Origin: Rhodanobacter denitrificans
Lineage (GTDB): Bacteria; Pseudomonadota; Gammaproteobacteria; Xanthomonadales; Rhodanobacteraceae
Assembly: GCF_003335105.1 (NCBI RefSeq)
Contig: NZ_QFWQ01000003.1
Span: forward strand, 124,001 to 188,000
Length of the DNA stretch: 64,000 nucleotides
Direction: 5' to 3'
Made by a program: the position numbers and the translations under genes. The notes under the pieces are model-generated. The model ran no database searches. It was not told the origin of the DNA and saw only the letters and a list, made by a program, of their open reading frames with translations. This document shows positions 50,808-59,069 of the stretch, piece by piece. Position 1 is the stretch's first letter; the number at the start of each line of letters is the position of its first letter.

Positions 50808-51997
50808 ACGACAGCGGCGGCGACTCGCTGATCCTGGTGCTGAACTGCGGCTCCTCCAGCATCAAGTTCGCGCTGTTCGACGCGGACCAGACGCCCCTGG
50901 CGCGCACGCCCGCATGGAGCGGCAAGATCGAAGGCATCACCGGCGATGCCCCGGCATTCAGCGCAAGCGACGGCGCGGCCGAGACGCTGACGCTGGACTG
51001 CGAGCACCCCTACCACGCCGCGCTGACCTACCTGCGCCAGCGCATCGTGGCGCAGCTGCACGGCCGCCGCATCGTGGCGATCGCGCACCGCGTGGTGCAC
51101 GGCGGCAGCAAGTACTTCGAGCCGGTGCGGGTCGATGCCGCGGTGCTGGCCGACCTGAAAAGCTATATCCCGCTGGCGCCGCTGCACCAGCCGTTCGCGC
51201 TGGAGGCGATCGGCGCACTGCTGGCCGAACTGCCGCAACTGCCGCAGGTGGCCTGCTTCGACACCGCCTTCCACCAGAGCATGCCGACGGTCGAGAAGAT
51301 GCTGCCGCTGCCGCGCTGGGCGTGGGACCAGGGCCTGCGCCGCTACGGTTTCCACGGCTTGTCCTACGCGTACCAGTCGCAGGTGCTGGGCGAGCGCTAC
51401 GGCGACGGCGCGCGCGGTCGCACCATCGTGGCGCACCTGGGCAGCGGCGCCAGCCTGTGCGCCATGCGCAACCTGCAAAGCGTTGCCACCACCATGGGTT
51501 TCTCGGCGCTGGACGGGCTGATGATGGGCACGCGCTGCGGCGCGCTGGACCCGGGCGCGGTGATCTACCTGATGGAGATCGGCAAGCTGTCGCTCGAACG
51601 CGTGGCCCGCATGCTTTACCACGAGTCCGGCCTGCTCGGCGTTTCCGGAGTTTCCTCCGACCCGCGCGAGCTGCTGCCGCGCGAAGGCGAGGCGCCGGTG
51701 CGCGAGGCGTTGGCGTTGTACGTGCGCGGCATCGTGCGCGAAGTGGGCGCGCTGGCGGCCACGCTGGACGGGCTGGACATGCTGGCCTTCACCGCGGGCA
51801 TCGGCGAGCACCAGGCGGTGATCCGCGAGCGCGTCTGCGCCGGCCTGGGTTTTCTCGGCGTGGCGATCGACCCGGTAGCGAATGCCGCCCACGCACCGGT
51901 CATCTCCAGCGCAGCCAGCCGGGTGAAGGTGGTGGTGGAAGCCGCCAACGAGGAATGGGTGGCCGCGACGGCCGCCGCTGCGCTCGTCCACGTCTGA
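50804..51997 (+). CDS. ackA: Acetate kinase
   Basis: Interconverts acetyl phosphate + ADP and acetate + ATP. 397 aa of the acetokinase (ASKHA) fold. Signature 1 LVLNCGSSSIKFALFD is at residues about 10-25. RRYGFHGLSYAYQSQVLG comes near 180 and the phosphate loop HLGSGASLCAM near 208. TMGFSALDGLMMGTRCGALD is around 225-245, and FTAGIGEHQAVIRERVCAGL near 330. It is coupled to the upstream Pta fusion. With the convergent phosphoketolase it completes conversion of sugar phosphate to acetate plus ATP. Confidence 0.95.
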   Translation: MNDSGGDSLILVLNCGSSSIKFALFDADQTPLARTPAWSGKIEGITGDAPAFSASDGAAETLTLDCEHPYHAALTYLRQRIVAQLHGRRIVAIAHRVVHGGSKYFEPVRVDAAVLADLKSYIPLAPLHQPFALEAIGALLAELPQLPQVACFDTAFHQSMPTVEKMLPLPRWAWDQGLRRYGFHGLSYAYQSQVLGERYGDGARGRTIVAHLGSGASLCAMRNLQSVATTMGFSALDGLMMGTRCGALDPGAVIYLMEIGKLSLERVARMLYHESGLLGVSGVSSDPRELLPREGEAPVREALALYVRGIVREVGALAATLDGLDMLAFTAGIGEHQAVIRERVCAGLGFLGVAIDPVANAAHAPVISSAASRVKVVVEAANEEWVAATAAAALVHV

Positions 51998-52021
51998 CGG
52001 ACGCGGGTCGACCGGAGCGGT

Positions 52022-54424
52022 TCAGGCCAGCATGCCGGCGTCCTGCGCGCCCCACGCCCAGTTGCGGATCTCCGGCAGGTCCTCGCCGTTGTCGTCGATG
52101 TACTGCTTGTGCTCGAGCAGCTTGTCCAGCAGCTTCTGCTTGAGGTAGATGCCCCGCTCGCCCGCCTGCGGCACGCGGTTGATCACGTCGATCACCAGGT
52201 GGAAACGGTCCAGCGCGTTCAGCACGGTCATGTCGAACGGGGTGGTGATGGTGCCCTCCTCCTGGTAGCCGTGCACGTGCAGGTTGTCGTGGTTGGTACG
52301 CCGGTAGGTGAGCCGGTGGACCAGGCTCGGGTAGCCGTGGAACGCGAAGACCACCGGCTTGTCACGGGTGAACAGCTGGTCGAAATCGTCGTCGTCCAGG
52401 CCGTGCGGGTGCTCGCTGCGCGATTGCAGCTTCATCAGGTCGACCACGTTGACCACGCGCAGCTTCAGCTCCGGCAGGTAGCGCCGCAGGATCGTCACCG
52501 CCGCCAGCGTCTCCAGCGTGGGCACGTCGCCAGCGCAGGCCATCACCACGTCGGGCTCGCCACGCTGGTCGCTGCTGGCCCACGGCCACAGGCCGATGCC
52601 CTGGTTGCAGTGCCGCTGCGCCGCGTCCATCGCCAGCCATTGCGGTGCAGGATGCTTGCCGGCGACCACCACGTTGACGTAATGCCGGCTGCGCAGGCAG
52701 TGGTCGATCACCGACAGCAGGCAGTTCGCGTCCGGCGGCAGGTACACACGCACGATCTGCGCCTTCTTGTTGACCACGTGGTCGATGAAGCCGGGGTCCT
52801 GGTGGGTGAAGCCGTTGTGGTCCTGCCGCCACACGTGCGAGGCCAGCAGGTAGTTCAGCGAGGCGAGCGGGCGTCGCCACGGGATCGCCGCGGTCGTCTT
52901 CAGCCACTTGGCATGCTGGTTGAACATCGAATCGACGATGTGGATGAACGCCTCGTAGCAGTTGAACAGGCCATGCCGCCCGCTCAGCAGGTAGCCTTCC
53001 AGCCAGCCTTCGCACTGGTGCTCGCTGAGCATCTCGACCACCCGGCCCTGCGCGGCGAGGAACTCGTCGTTCGGCTTCAGCGCGGCCTCCCACTGGCGGT
53101 TGGTGGCCTCGAACACCGCATTGAGGCCGTTCGATACCGTCTCGTCCGGGCCGAACATGCGGAAGTTGCGCGGCTGCTGGTTCAGGCGGATCACGTCGCG
53201 CAGGAACGGCCCCAGCACGTGCGTATCGCCGATCCCGGGCACGCCGGGCTGCGGCACCGCAACCGCGTAGTCGCGGAAGTCCGGCAGGCGCAGGTCGCGC
53301 AGCAACATGCCGCCGTTGGTGTGCGGGTTCGCGCTCATCCGGCGCGTGCCGGCGGGCGCCAGCGCGGCCAGCTCCGGCTGCAGCCGGCCATGCGCGTCGA
53401 ACAGCTCGTCCGGCCGGTAGCTGCGCAGCCACGCCTCGAGCTGCTGCAGGTGCTCCGGCGGGCTGCTGGCGGAGACCGACAGCGGTACCTGGTGGGCGCG
53501 GAAGGTGCCCTCGTTCGGCTTGCCGTCCACCAGCTTCGGGCCGGTCCAGCCCTTGGGCGAGTCGAGCACGATCATCGGCCAGCGCGGTCGCGCGGTGACG
53601 CCATGTTCCCGTGCATCGCGCTGGATCAGCCGGATCTGCGCCACCACCGCATCCAGCGCCGCCGCCATCGCCTGGTGCATCGCCGCCGGTTCGCTGCCCG
53701 ACACGAAATACGGCGTCCAGCCGTAGCCGCGCAGCAACTGCTCCAGCTCGTCGCGGCCGATCCGCGCCAGCACCGTGGGGTTGGCGATCTTGTAGCCGTT
53801 CAGATGCAGGATCGGCAGCACCGCACCGTCGCCCACCGGATCGAGGAACTTGTTCGAATGCCAGGCGGTGGCCAGCGGCCCGGTTTCCGCCTCGCCATCG
53901 CCGACCACGCAGGCCGCGATCAGTCCGGGGTTGTCGAACACCGCACCGAATGCATGGCTCAGCGAGTAGCCGAGTTCGCCGCCCTCGTGCAGCGAGCCGG
54001 GGCATTCCGGCGAGGCGTGGCTGGGGATCCCGCCCGGAAAGGAAAACTGCTTGAACAACCGCTGCAACCCTGCCTCGTCCTGGCTGATGTCCGGGTACAC
54101 CTCGCTGTAGGTGCCATCCAGGTATGCGTTTGCCACCACCGCGGGGCCGCCGTGGCCGGGCCCGGAGATGTAGAACATGTCCAGGTCGTACTGCCGGATC
54201 GCCCGGTTCAGGTGCGCATAGATGAAGTTCTGCCCCGGCGTGGTGCCCCAGTGGCCCAGCAGCATGTGCTTGACGTGCGCCAGCGCCAGCGGCTCCCGCA
54301 GCAGCGGATTGGCGCGCAGGTAGATCTGCCCGACCGAAAGGTAGTTTGCGGCACGCCACCAGGCGTCGATGCCGTGCAGCTGGTCGGGGTCGAGCGACAG
54401 GCGGGCGAGGGCATCGGTAGTCAT
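52022..54424 (-). CDS. xfp: Phosphoketolase (xylulose-5-phosphate/fructose-6-phosphate)
   Basis: Thiamine-diphosphate enzyme that splits xylulose-5-P or fructose-6-P with phosphate into acetyl phosphate and a shorter sugar phosphate. 800 aa, standard. The TPP-binding block [20 protein letters not shown] is near residue 180. Also seen are [20 protein letters not shown] near 90, the early motif [18 protein letters not shown] near 50, and the C-terminal [20 protein letters not shown] near 735. It lies tail-to-tail with the pta-ackA pair, whose enzymes use its product, so the locus forms a functional module on two transcripts. Confidence 0.96.
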   Translation of the reverse strand: MTTDALARLSLDPDQLHGIDAWWRAANYLSVGQIYLRANPLLREPLALAHVKHMLLGHWGTTPGQNFIYAHLNRAIRQYDLDMFYISGPGHGGPAVVANAYLDGTYSEVYPDISQDEAGLQRLFKQFSFPGGIPSHASPECPGSLHEGGELGYSLSHAFGAVFDNPGLIAACVVGDGEAETGPLATAWHSNKFLDPVGDGAVLPILHLNGYKIANPTVLARIGRDELEQLLRGYGWTPYFVSGSEPAAMHQAMAAALDAVVAQIRLIQRDAREHGVTARPRWPMIVLDSPKGWTGPKLVDGKPNEGTFRAHQVPLSVSASSPPEHLQQLEAWLRSYRPDELFDAHGRLQPELAALAPAGTRRMSANPHTNGGMLLRDLRLPDFRDYAVAVPQPGVPGIGDTHVLGPFLRDVIRLNQQPRNFRMFGPDETVSNGLNAVFEATNRQWEAALKPNDEFLAAQGRVVEMLSEHQCEGWLEGYLLSGRHGLFNCYEAFIHIVDSMFNQHAKWLKTTAAIPWRRPLASLNYLLASHVWRQDHNGFTHQDPGFIDHVVNKKAQIVRVYLPPDANCLLSVIDHCLRSRHYVNVVVAGKHPAPQWLAMDAAQRHCNQGIGLWPWASSDQRGEPDVVMACAGDVPTLETLAAVTILRRYLPELKLRVVNVVDLMKLQSRSEHPHGLDDDDFDQLFTRDKPVVFAFHGYPSLVHRLTYRRTNHDNLHVHGYQEEGTITTPFDMTVLNALDRFHLVIDVINRVPQAGERGIYLKQKLLDKLLEHKQYIDDNGEDLPEIRNWAWGAQDAGMLA

Positions 54425-54584
54425 GGTCGGACAACCCCGTGGATGCGGTTAAGCGCATTGTGTACACCCCGGGCCGTGAATTTCGCTGCGACACCTCGTC
54501 ACACGCGGGGTCGGGGACTGTTGCATCATCCGCACGGATACCCTGCCACGGCCCCGGGCGGGGTCACACCGCGGAAACAGCAGC

Positions 54585-55871
54585 ATGGCCACTCGCAAAA
54601 ACACCGAAGACGGCGGTCGGGAAACCCCGCCCTGGAAAAATCTCGGTGCCGGCCTGATCACCGGCGCGGCCGACGACGACCCCAGCGGCATCGCCACCTA
54701 CTCGCAGGTGGGCGCGGCGTTCGGCTACGGCATGCTGTGGTGCGTGTTCCTGACCATGCCGCTGATGATCGCGATCCAGGCGATCAGCGCCGGCATCGGC
54801 CGCGTCACCGGCCAGGGCCTGATGGACGGCATGCGCCTGCACTACCCGCGCAAGCTGGTTTATGGGCTGTTGACGCTGATCTTCGTCGCCAACGTGATCA
54901 ACCTGGCGGCCGACATCGGCGCCATGGGCGCATCGCTGAAACTGCTGATCGGCGGCCCGGCCCTGCTCTACGCCGCACTCTTCGCCGTGCTGTCGCTGCT
55001 GCTGCAGGTGTTCATTCCGTTCACCCGCTACGCGCCGATCCTCAAGCTGCTCACCCTGAGCCTGTTCGCCTACGTGGCCACCGTGCTGGTGATCGACGTG
55101 CCCTGGCGCGCCGTGCTGAGGAGCATCGTGCTGCCGCCGATCCGCTGGGACGCCGCCTACGCCGTGGGCCTGGTCGCCCTGCTCGGCACCACCATCAGCC
55201 CCTATCTGTTTTGCTGGCAGGCCTCCGAGGAAGTGGAAGAGATCGAGACGAGCAAACGGCGCAAGCCACTGCAGGACGCTCCGCAACAGGCGCCAAGCGC
55301 CCTGCGCCGGATCGGCATCGACACCACGGTGGGGATGATCTTCTCCAACCTGATCGCGTTCTTCATCATCCTCACCGCCGCCGTGGTGCTGCATGCGCAC
55401 GGCAAGACCGACATCCAGTCCTCGGCCCAGGCCGCCGAAGCGCTGCGGCCGCTGGCCGGCGAGCTGGCGTTCGCGCTGTTCGCCGCCGGCATCATCGGCA
55501 CCGGCCTGCTCGCCGTGCCGGTGCTGGCCGGCGCCACCGCCTACGCCGCCGCCGGCGCGTTCGGCCAACGCAGCGGGCTCGAACACAAGCCGCACGAGGC
55601 CAGGTTCTTCTACGGCATGCTGATCGGCTCAGCCCTGCTCGGCATCGCGCTCAACCTCACCCCGCTCGACCCGATCAAGGCGCTGTACTGGAGCGCGGTG
55701 GTCAACGGCGTCGCCGCCGTGCCGCTGATGATCGCGATGATGCTGATGGGCTCCAGCAGCAAGGTCATGGGCGAATTCACCATGCCGTGGCCGCTGAAAC
55801 TGTTCGGCTGGCTGGCTACCGCCGCGATGGGGGCGGCGGTGGTGGGGATGTTCGTGACGTGGGGGAAGTGA
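54585..55871 (+). CDS. Nramp-related divalent metal transporter
   Basis: 428 aa with about eleven hydrophobic helices. It aligns with Nramp proteins: helix 1 reads LITGAADDDPSGIATYSQVG where canonical members have DPGN, and helix 6 reads LLGTTISPYLFCWQASEE where they have MPH. The metal-site Met and Asn are therefore missing. Related non-canonical members have been described as Mg2+ or other cation carriers, so manganese uptake should not be assumed. It is divergent from the phosphoketolase gene, with a 160-base gap containing both promoters. Confidence 0.85.
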   Translation: MATRKNTEDGGRETPPWKNLGAGLITGAADDDPSGIATYSQVGAAFGYGMLWCVFLTMPLMIAIQAISAGIGRVTGQGLMDGMRLHYPRKLVYGLLTLIFVANVINLAADIGAMGASLKLLIGGPALLYAALFAVLSLLLQVFIPFTRYAPILKLLTLSLFAYVATVLVIDVPWRAVLRSIVLPPIRWDAAYAVGLVALLGTTISPYLFCWQASEEVEEIETSKRRKPLQDAPQQAPSALRRIGIDTTVGMIFSNLIAFFIILTAAVVLHAHGKTDIQSSAQAAEALRPLAGELAFALFAAGIIGTGLLAVPVLAGATAYAAAGAFGQRSGLEHKPHEARFFYGMLIGSALLGIALNLTPLDPIKALYWSAVVNGVAAVPLMIAMMLMGSSSKVMGEFTMPWPLKLFGWLATAAMGAAVVGMFVTWGK

Positions 55872-56100
55872 GGCCTGGCCGGGCGTGCCATACGGGCAGA
55901 ATCGCCTGGCACCCGGTCGCGGCCTACCAAGGGTGATTCGCAGCAACTCGACTGACGCGGATTCGCTCGGATTTGCTCTTTCGCGTAGGGCTGAATGCGA
56001 TAGATTGGCAAAGGTGATTTGACGTGGATCGCCCCTGACGGGGACATTCAGGCCTAGCCTTCCCTGCGTATTGCCTCACGAACCGCAATGCGGAGCAGCC

Positions 56101-56781
56101 ATGTTGATCAGAGGTGTAGGCCGGATCCTGGGTGGCATTTTTTATCAGCGCTGTTTCTATCTGTTCCTGATGCTGATGTCCTTCGTCGCCGTGGTGTCGT
56201 TCATCGACCCGACACCCCTGGGCCGTATCGCGATCGCTGGTGCCAATGCGTTCCTGGTGGTGGCGACGGTCGCCTCGGTCGGTCGCACGACACTTTCGTT
56301 TCTGCTGGCGCTGGTCCTCGCCGCCCCGGCACTGGTCTATCAATGGATCGCCCTGCGATCCGGCGATCCGCACGCACTCGTCATGTCGAGGTGGTTCGCC
56401 GTCGCGCTGTACGCCGCCGCCATCGGCTACCTGATGCGCTATGTGTTCCAGCGCGAGGTGATGACCGCCGACAAGCTGTTCGGCGCGGCCTCGATGTACC
56501 TGCTGATCGGCGTCTTCTGGGCGTTCCTGTATGCGCTGATCGACAACTACCATCCGGGCTCGTTCACGCTGGGCGGCCAGCCGACGAATCCCGGGTTTTT
56601 CGATTTCGTCTATTTCAGCTTCACGGTACTCACCAGCACCGGATTCGGCGACCTGGCCCCGCTCGGCAGGCAGGCGCGCGGCATCTGCACGGTAGAGCAG
56701 ATCACCGGATCGCTGTTCGTCGCGATCCTGATCGCGCGGCTTGCCGGCGTTTATCCGCCGGGGGTCGACAAGGCGGAGTGA
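56101..56781 (+). CDS. Small K+-channel-like membrane protein
   Basis: 226 aa with about six hydrophobic segments. The last two flank a pore loop, FVYFSFTVLTSTGFGDLAPL, giving the filter TSTGFGD instead of TVGYGD, as in the Ion_trans_2 channel family. There is no cytoplasmic RCK/TrkA domain. The ion and gating are not known. The start at 56101 opens with MLIRGVGRILGG. A second, broken copy of this gene occurs at 57734-57882 and 58861-58998, so the gene was once duplicated together with at least 70 bases of its 3' flank. Confidence 0.85.
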   Translation: MLIRGVGRILGGIFYQRCFYLFLMLMSFVAVVSFIDPTPLGRIAIAGANAFLVVATVASVGRTTLSFLLALVLAAPALVYQWIALRSGDPHALVMSRWFAVALYAAAIGYLMRYVFQREVMTADKLFGAASMYLLIGVFWAFLYALIDNYHPGSFTLGGQPTNPGFFDFVYFSFTVLTSTGFGDLAPLGRQARGICTVEQITGSLFVAILIARLAGVYPPGVDKAE

Positions 56782-56879
56782 TGGGGCTGGCAGGGAATGG
56801 AGTGGGAAAGCAACTTGAAACGGAAGACAGGCTGAAAAGTGAATCTGAGGTAGCCCTCCTCGCAACAATCCGCAGCCGA

Positions 56880-57584
56880 CTAGGCTGCCCCACCCTCGAG
56901 AGACCAGCGCACGGCATCAGCCGCGTGAATCGCCGTCGTGTCGAACAGCGGAACGTGGGTGTCCGCCGGCTGAATCAGGAGGGAGATCTCGGTACACCCG
57001 AGGATGATGGCCTGTGCCCCGTTGCCGACCAGGCGGTCGATGATGTCCAAGTACGCCTTGCGCGATTCTTCACGCACGATGCCCAGGCAAAGTTCGTCGT
57101 AGATCACCCTGTGCACCACGGCGCGATCCTCTTCGCCGGGGACAAGGACCTTGAGCCCGTGGCTCTTCTCCAGGCGCTCCCGATAGAAGTCCTGCTCCAT
57201 GGTGAAGCGGGTCCCCAGCAAGCCGACGCTGGTCAACCCGGCGGCATTGATCGCTGCGGCCGTGGGATCGGCGATATGCAACAAGGGAATGGAGACGGCC
57301 GACTGCACTTGTGCAGCCACCTTGTGCATGGTGTTGGTGCAGATCACCAGGCCTTCCGCTCCCGCCCGTTCCAGTGCAGATGCGGCTTGCGCCAGGACCG
57401 CACCGGCCTTTTCCCACTCGCCGGCGTGCTGCAATTGCTCGATCTCGTGGAAGTCCACACTGAAGAGGACCAGCTTGGCAGAGTGCAACCCGCCCAGCTG
57501 CTGTTTGACTGCCTCGTTGATCAGCCGGTAGTAAGAGACGGTGGACTCCCAACTCATGCCACCAATCAATCCCAGTGTTCTCAC
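56880..57584 (-). CDS. Aspartate/glutamate racemase family protein
   Basis: 234 aa. Cofactor-independent racemase with two catalytic Cys: ICTNTMHKVA near residue 83 and LGCTEISLLIQP near 195. The N-terminal LGLIGGMSWESTVSYYRLIN is the family signature. A GTG start at 57584 follows GAGGAGG by about eight bases and fits the family N-terminus; no ATG does. It is richer in A and T than its neighbours and may be acquired. It likely racemises aspartate or a related amino acid, for D-amino acids in wall or signalling. It sits directly downstream of a truncated tRNA-Ser copy. Confidence 0.9.
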   Translation of the reverse strand: MRTLGLIGGMSWESTVSYYRLINEAVKQQLGGLHSAKLVLFSVDFHEIEQLQHAGEWEKAGAVLAQAASALERAGAEGLVICTNTMHKVAAQVQSAVSIPLLHIADPTAAAINAAGLTSVGLLGTRFTMEQDFYRERLEKSHGLKVLVPGEEDRAVVHRVIYDELCLGIVREESRKAYLDIIDRLVGNGAQAIILGCTEISLLIQPADTHVPLFDTTAIHAADAVRWSLEGGAA

Positions 57585-57688
57585 TTGCACAGCCTCCTCG
57601 ATGACCTGTCGCGCTCGACTCCTGCAATGGGAGGTAGACATCCAACGATCGAACTCGCTTCGGCATCCGTTCGCGCGAGCGGGACTAC

Positions 57689-57740
57689 TGCCTTGAACCA
57701 CTCGGCCATCTCTCCGGGAACATAGCATGGCAGCCTTGCG
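57689..57740 (-). repeat. Truncated copy of tRNA-Ser 5' end with its upstream flank
   Basis: 57689-57715 reproduces the first 27 bases of the tRNA-Ser gene (complement GGAGAGATGGCCGAGTGG...) with one mismatch. The match continues through the flank to 57740 (CATGGCAGCCTTGCG) with small changes. The intact counterpart is 60518-60570. The remainder of the tRNA is missing, so this copy is not functional. It marks an old duplication or recombination junction. Confidence 0.8.
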
Positions 57741-57882
57741 ATCCGGCGGCCGGCAGGCGCCGGTCATGTCGCGCTGGTTTGACGCTGCACTGCATGTCAC
57801 CGCGAGCGGCTATCTGATGCGCTACGTGTTCCAGTGCGGGGCGACGACCGCCGACAAGCCGTTCGGCGCCGGCTCCATGTAT
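57734..57882 (+). pseudogene. K+-channel gene copy, fragment A (middle part)
   Basis: The frame includes APVMSRWFDAALHV and SGYLMRYVFQCGATTADKPF, matching residues about 85-135 of the channel at 56101-56781 at roughly two thirds identity. It ends abruptly at 57882 where lower-GC DNA begins, and starts at the tRNA-Ser-flank repeat. The matching 3' end resumes at 58861. Confidence 0.8.
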
Positions 57883-57886
57883 AGCG

Positions 57887-58510
57887 TCAGAGAGTTGGCC
57901 ACAACGCCTCAATGATCTTTGCGCTCTCAATCACGGCCTTTGTAGTCGCTGCTCTACGCTTCTTCACAGAGTAAATTTCTCCCGTGAACAGGTCCACGTA
58001 CTCGATATGGTCGATAGGCATCTTGATGCCATTCGTTTCCAGAACCCAGTGCGAAATTTCAGATGTGAGCTTCGCCACTTCGGGATCAAGCTTGGCATTC
58101 CTAAAATTCAGAAAGAGCAGTCTGTTTTCGTCATCTTCGGTGACGTTGAGGTCAGGCGAGAGCCGGAACTCGACCGTCCCCAGCGATGACTTCCAGTGGG
58201 GAACCTTTTGAAGCGACAGCGCCCTGTCAAATAGGGGTGACTTTTGGAAGGACGTGATAACACGCCCATTATTCAGTCTGCGTGTCTCCTGCCCAAGGCC
58301 TTCAATCTTGCTAAGCGCCGCTGATATTTGTGACGAATTGCGGCCCGAACGGTAGAAGTTTCGGATTCCCGTCAGCGCTTGTTGATAGTAGGGAGTACGG
58401 AAAACCTGGGGTTCCTGTTTGGGATATTTCTGATCAGCAAGGATTCTGGCCTGCGCATAGGCCGGTTGGCGAAGCATCTCCGCCATCGCGCGAACTGTAA
58501 GGCTCGGCAT
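57887..58510 (-). CDS. Orphan hypothetical protein
   Basis: 207 aa, not recognised. It is soluble and mixed alpha/beta, with Tyr- and Arg-rich N-terminal part (FRTPYYQQALTGIRNFYRSG). A middle region reads SPLFDRALSLQKVPHWKSSL and LSPDLNVTEDDENRLLFLNF, and the C-terminus is basic (FTGEIYSVKKRRAATTKAVI). No signal peptide or membrane segment. The start at 58510 follows GGGGA; an ATG at 58537 is an alternative. Base composition is clearly lower in GC than the flanks, and it sits inside the break of the channel-gene copy, so it arrived by transfer. Confidence 0.6.
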   Translation of the reverse strand: MPSLTVRAMAEMLRQPAYAQARILADQKYPKQEPQVFRTPYYQQALTGIRNFYRSGRNSSQISAALSKIEGLGQETRRLNNGRVITSFQKSPLFDRALSLQKVPHWKSSLGTVEFRLSPDLNVTEDDENRLLFLNFRNAKLDPEVAKLTSEISHWVLETNGIKMPIDHIEYVDLFTGEIYSVKKRRAATTKAVIESAKIIEALWPTL

Positions 58511-58672
58511 AGTCTTCCCCTGAGTTGGAAACGACATCCTCCCCGAGGCTGAAGTGTTATCACACAAACAATATAAAATACAAGAAGTTATCATTTGCCC
58601 GCTTCCAACGCGCCAGCTATGGTCCGCGCGAGTGTCGGGAATGGGCCGCCGCATCGCGCAGAGGACCAGTCC

Positions 58673-58879
58673 ATGCCGCCGATCAACTTCAACACGATCC
58701 CGTCCGGGGTCAAGCTCTCCTCCGGGAACATTCAGCGCATCAGCGAACGCACGACCGAAGCCGCCGCAGCCTATGCGCGGAAGCTGGAAAAACTACAAGC
58801 GACGTTCGCCGAAGCGCGCGAGTGTTTTAGCCGTCGAAAATTGTCCGTGGCACCTTTTCACTGTTCGTCGCGATCCTGA
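58673..58879 (+). CDS. Short hypothetical ORF, probably chimeric remnant
   Basis: 68 aa. The first 50 residues look protein-like: MPPINFNTIPSGVKLSSGNI, then a helix ERTTEAAAAYARKLEKLQAT. The end runs out of frame into the duplicated channel 3' end, so the original C-terminus is lost. It may be the N-terminus of a truncated gene brought in with the insert. Confidence 0.3.
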   Translation: MPPINFNTIPSGVKLSSGNIQRISERTTEAAAAYARKLEKLQATFAEARECFSRRKLSVAPFHCSSRS

Positions 58880-58998
58880 TCGCGCGGCTTGCCGGTGTTT
58901 ACCCGCCGGGGGTCGACAAGGCAGAGTGATGGGCTGGCGGAGCATGGAGTGGGGAAGCAACTCGAAACGGAGGACAGGCTGGAAAATGAATCTGAGCT
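58861..58998 (+). pseudogene. K+-channel gene copy, fragment B (3' end plus flank)
   Basis: Encodes the last 22 residues of the channel without change (LFVAILIARLAGVYPPGVDK plus AE and TGA). It also copies about 70 bases of the non-coding sequence after the intact gene (compare 56713-56850), with scattered differences. With fragment A it shows a second channel copy that lost about 200 bases and gained about 980. Confidence 0.85.
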
Positions 58999-59015
58999 GG
59001 CCCCGTTTTTCAAGC

Positions 59016-59047
59016 AACAGAAGCCCCACCAAAGCGAGGCTTCTGTT
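59016..59047. terminator. Terminator-like hairpin downstream of the 431-aa orphan gene
   Basis: AACAGAAGCC/GGCTTCTGTT: a 10-bp stem with a 12-base loop and a short T-run on either strand, just past the orphan gene stop. Confidence 0.55.
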
Positions 59048-59069
59048 TGGCCAGACCTCGCCACCCTAA

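Noticed and set aside
52109-55936. 1275-codon open frame on the plus strand across phosphoketolase and the Nramp gene
   Set aside because: It is antisense to xfp and out of frame with the transporter; composition is Gln/Arg/His-rich and not protein-like.
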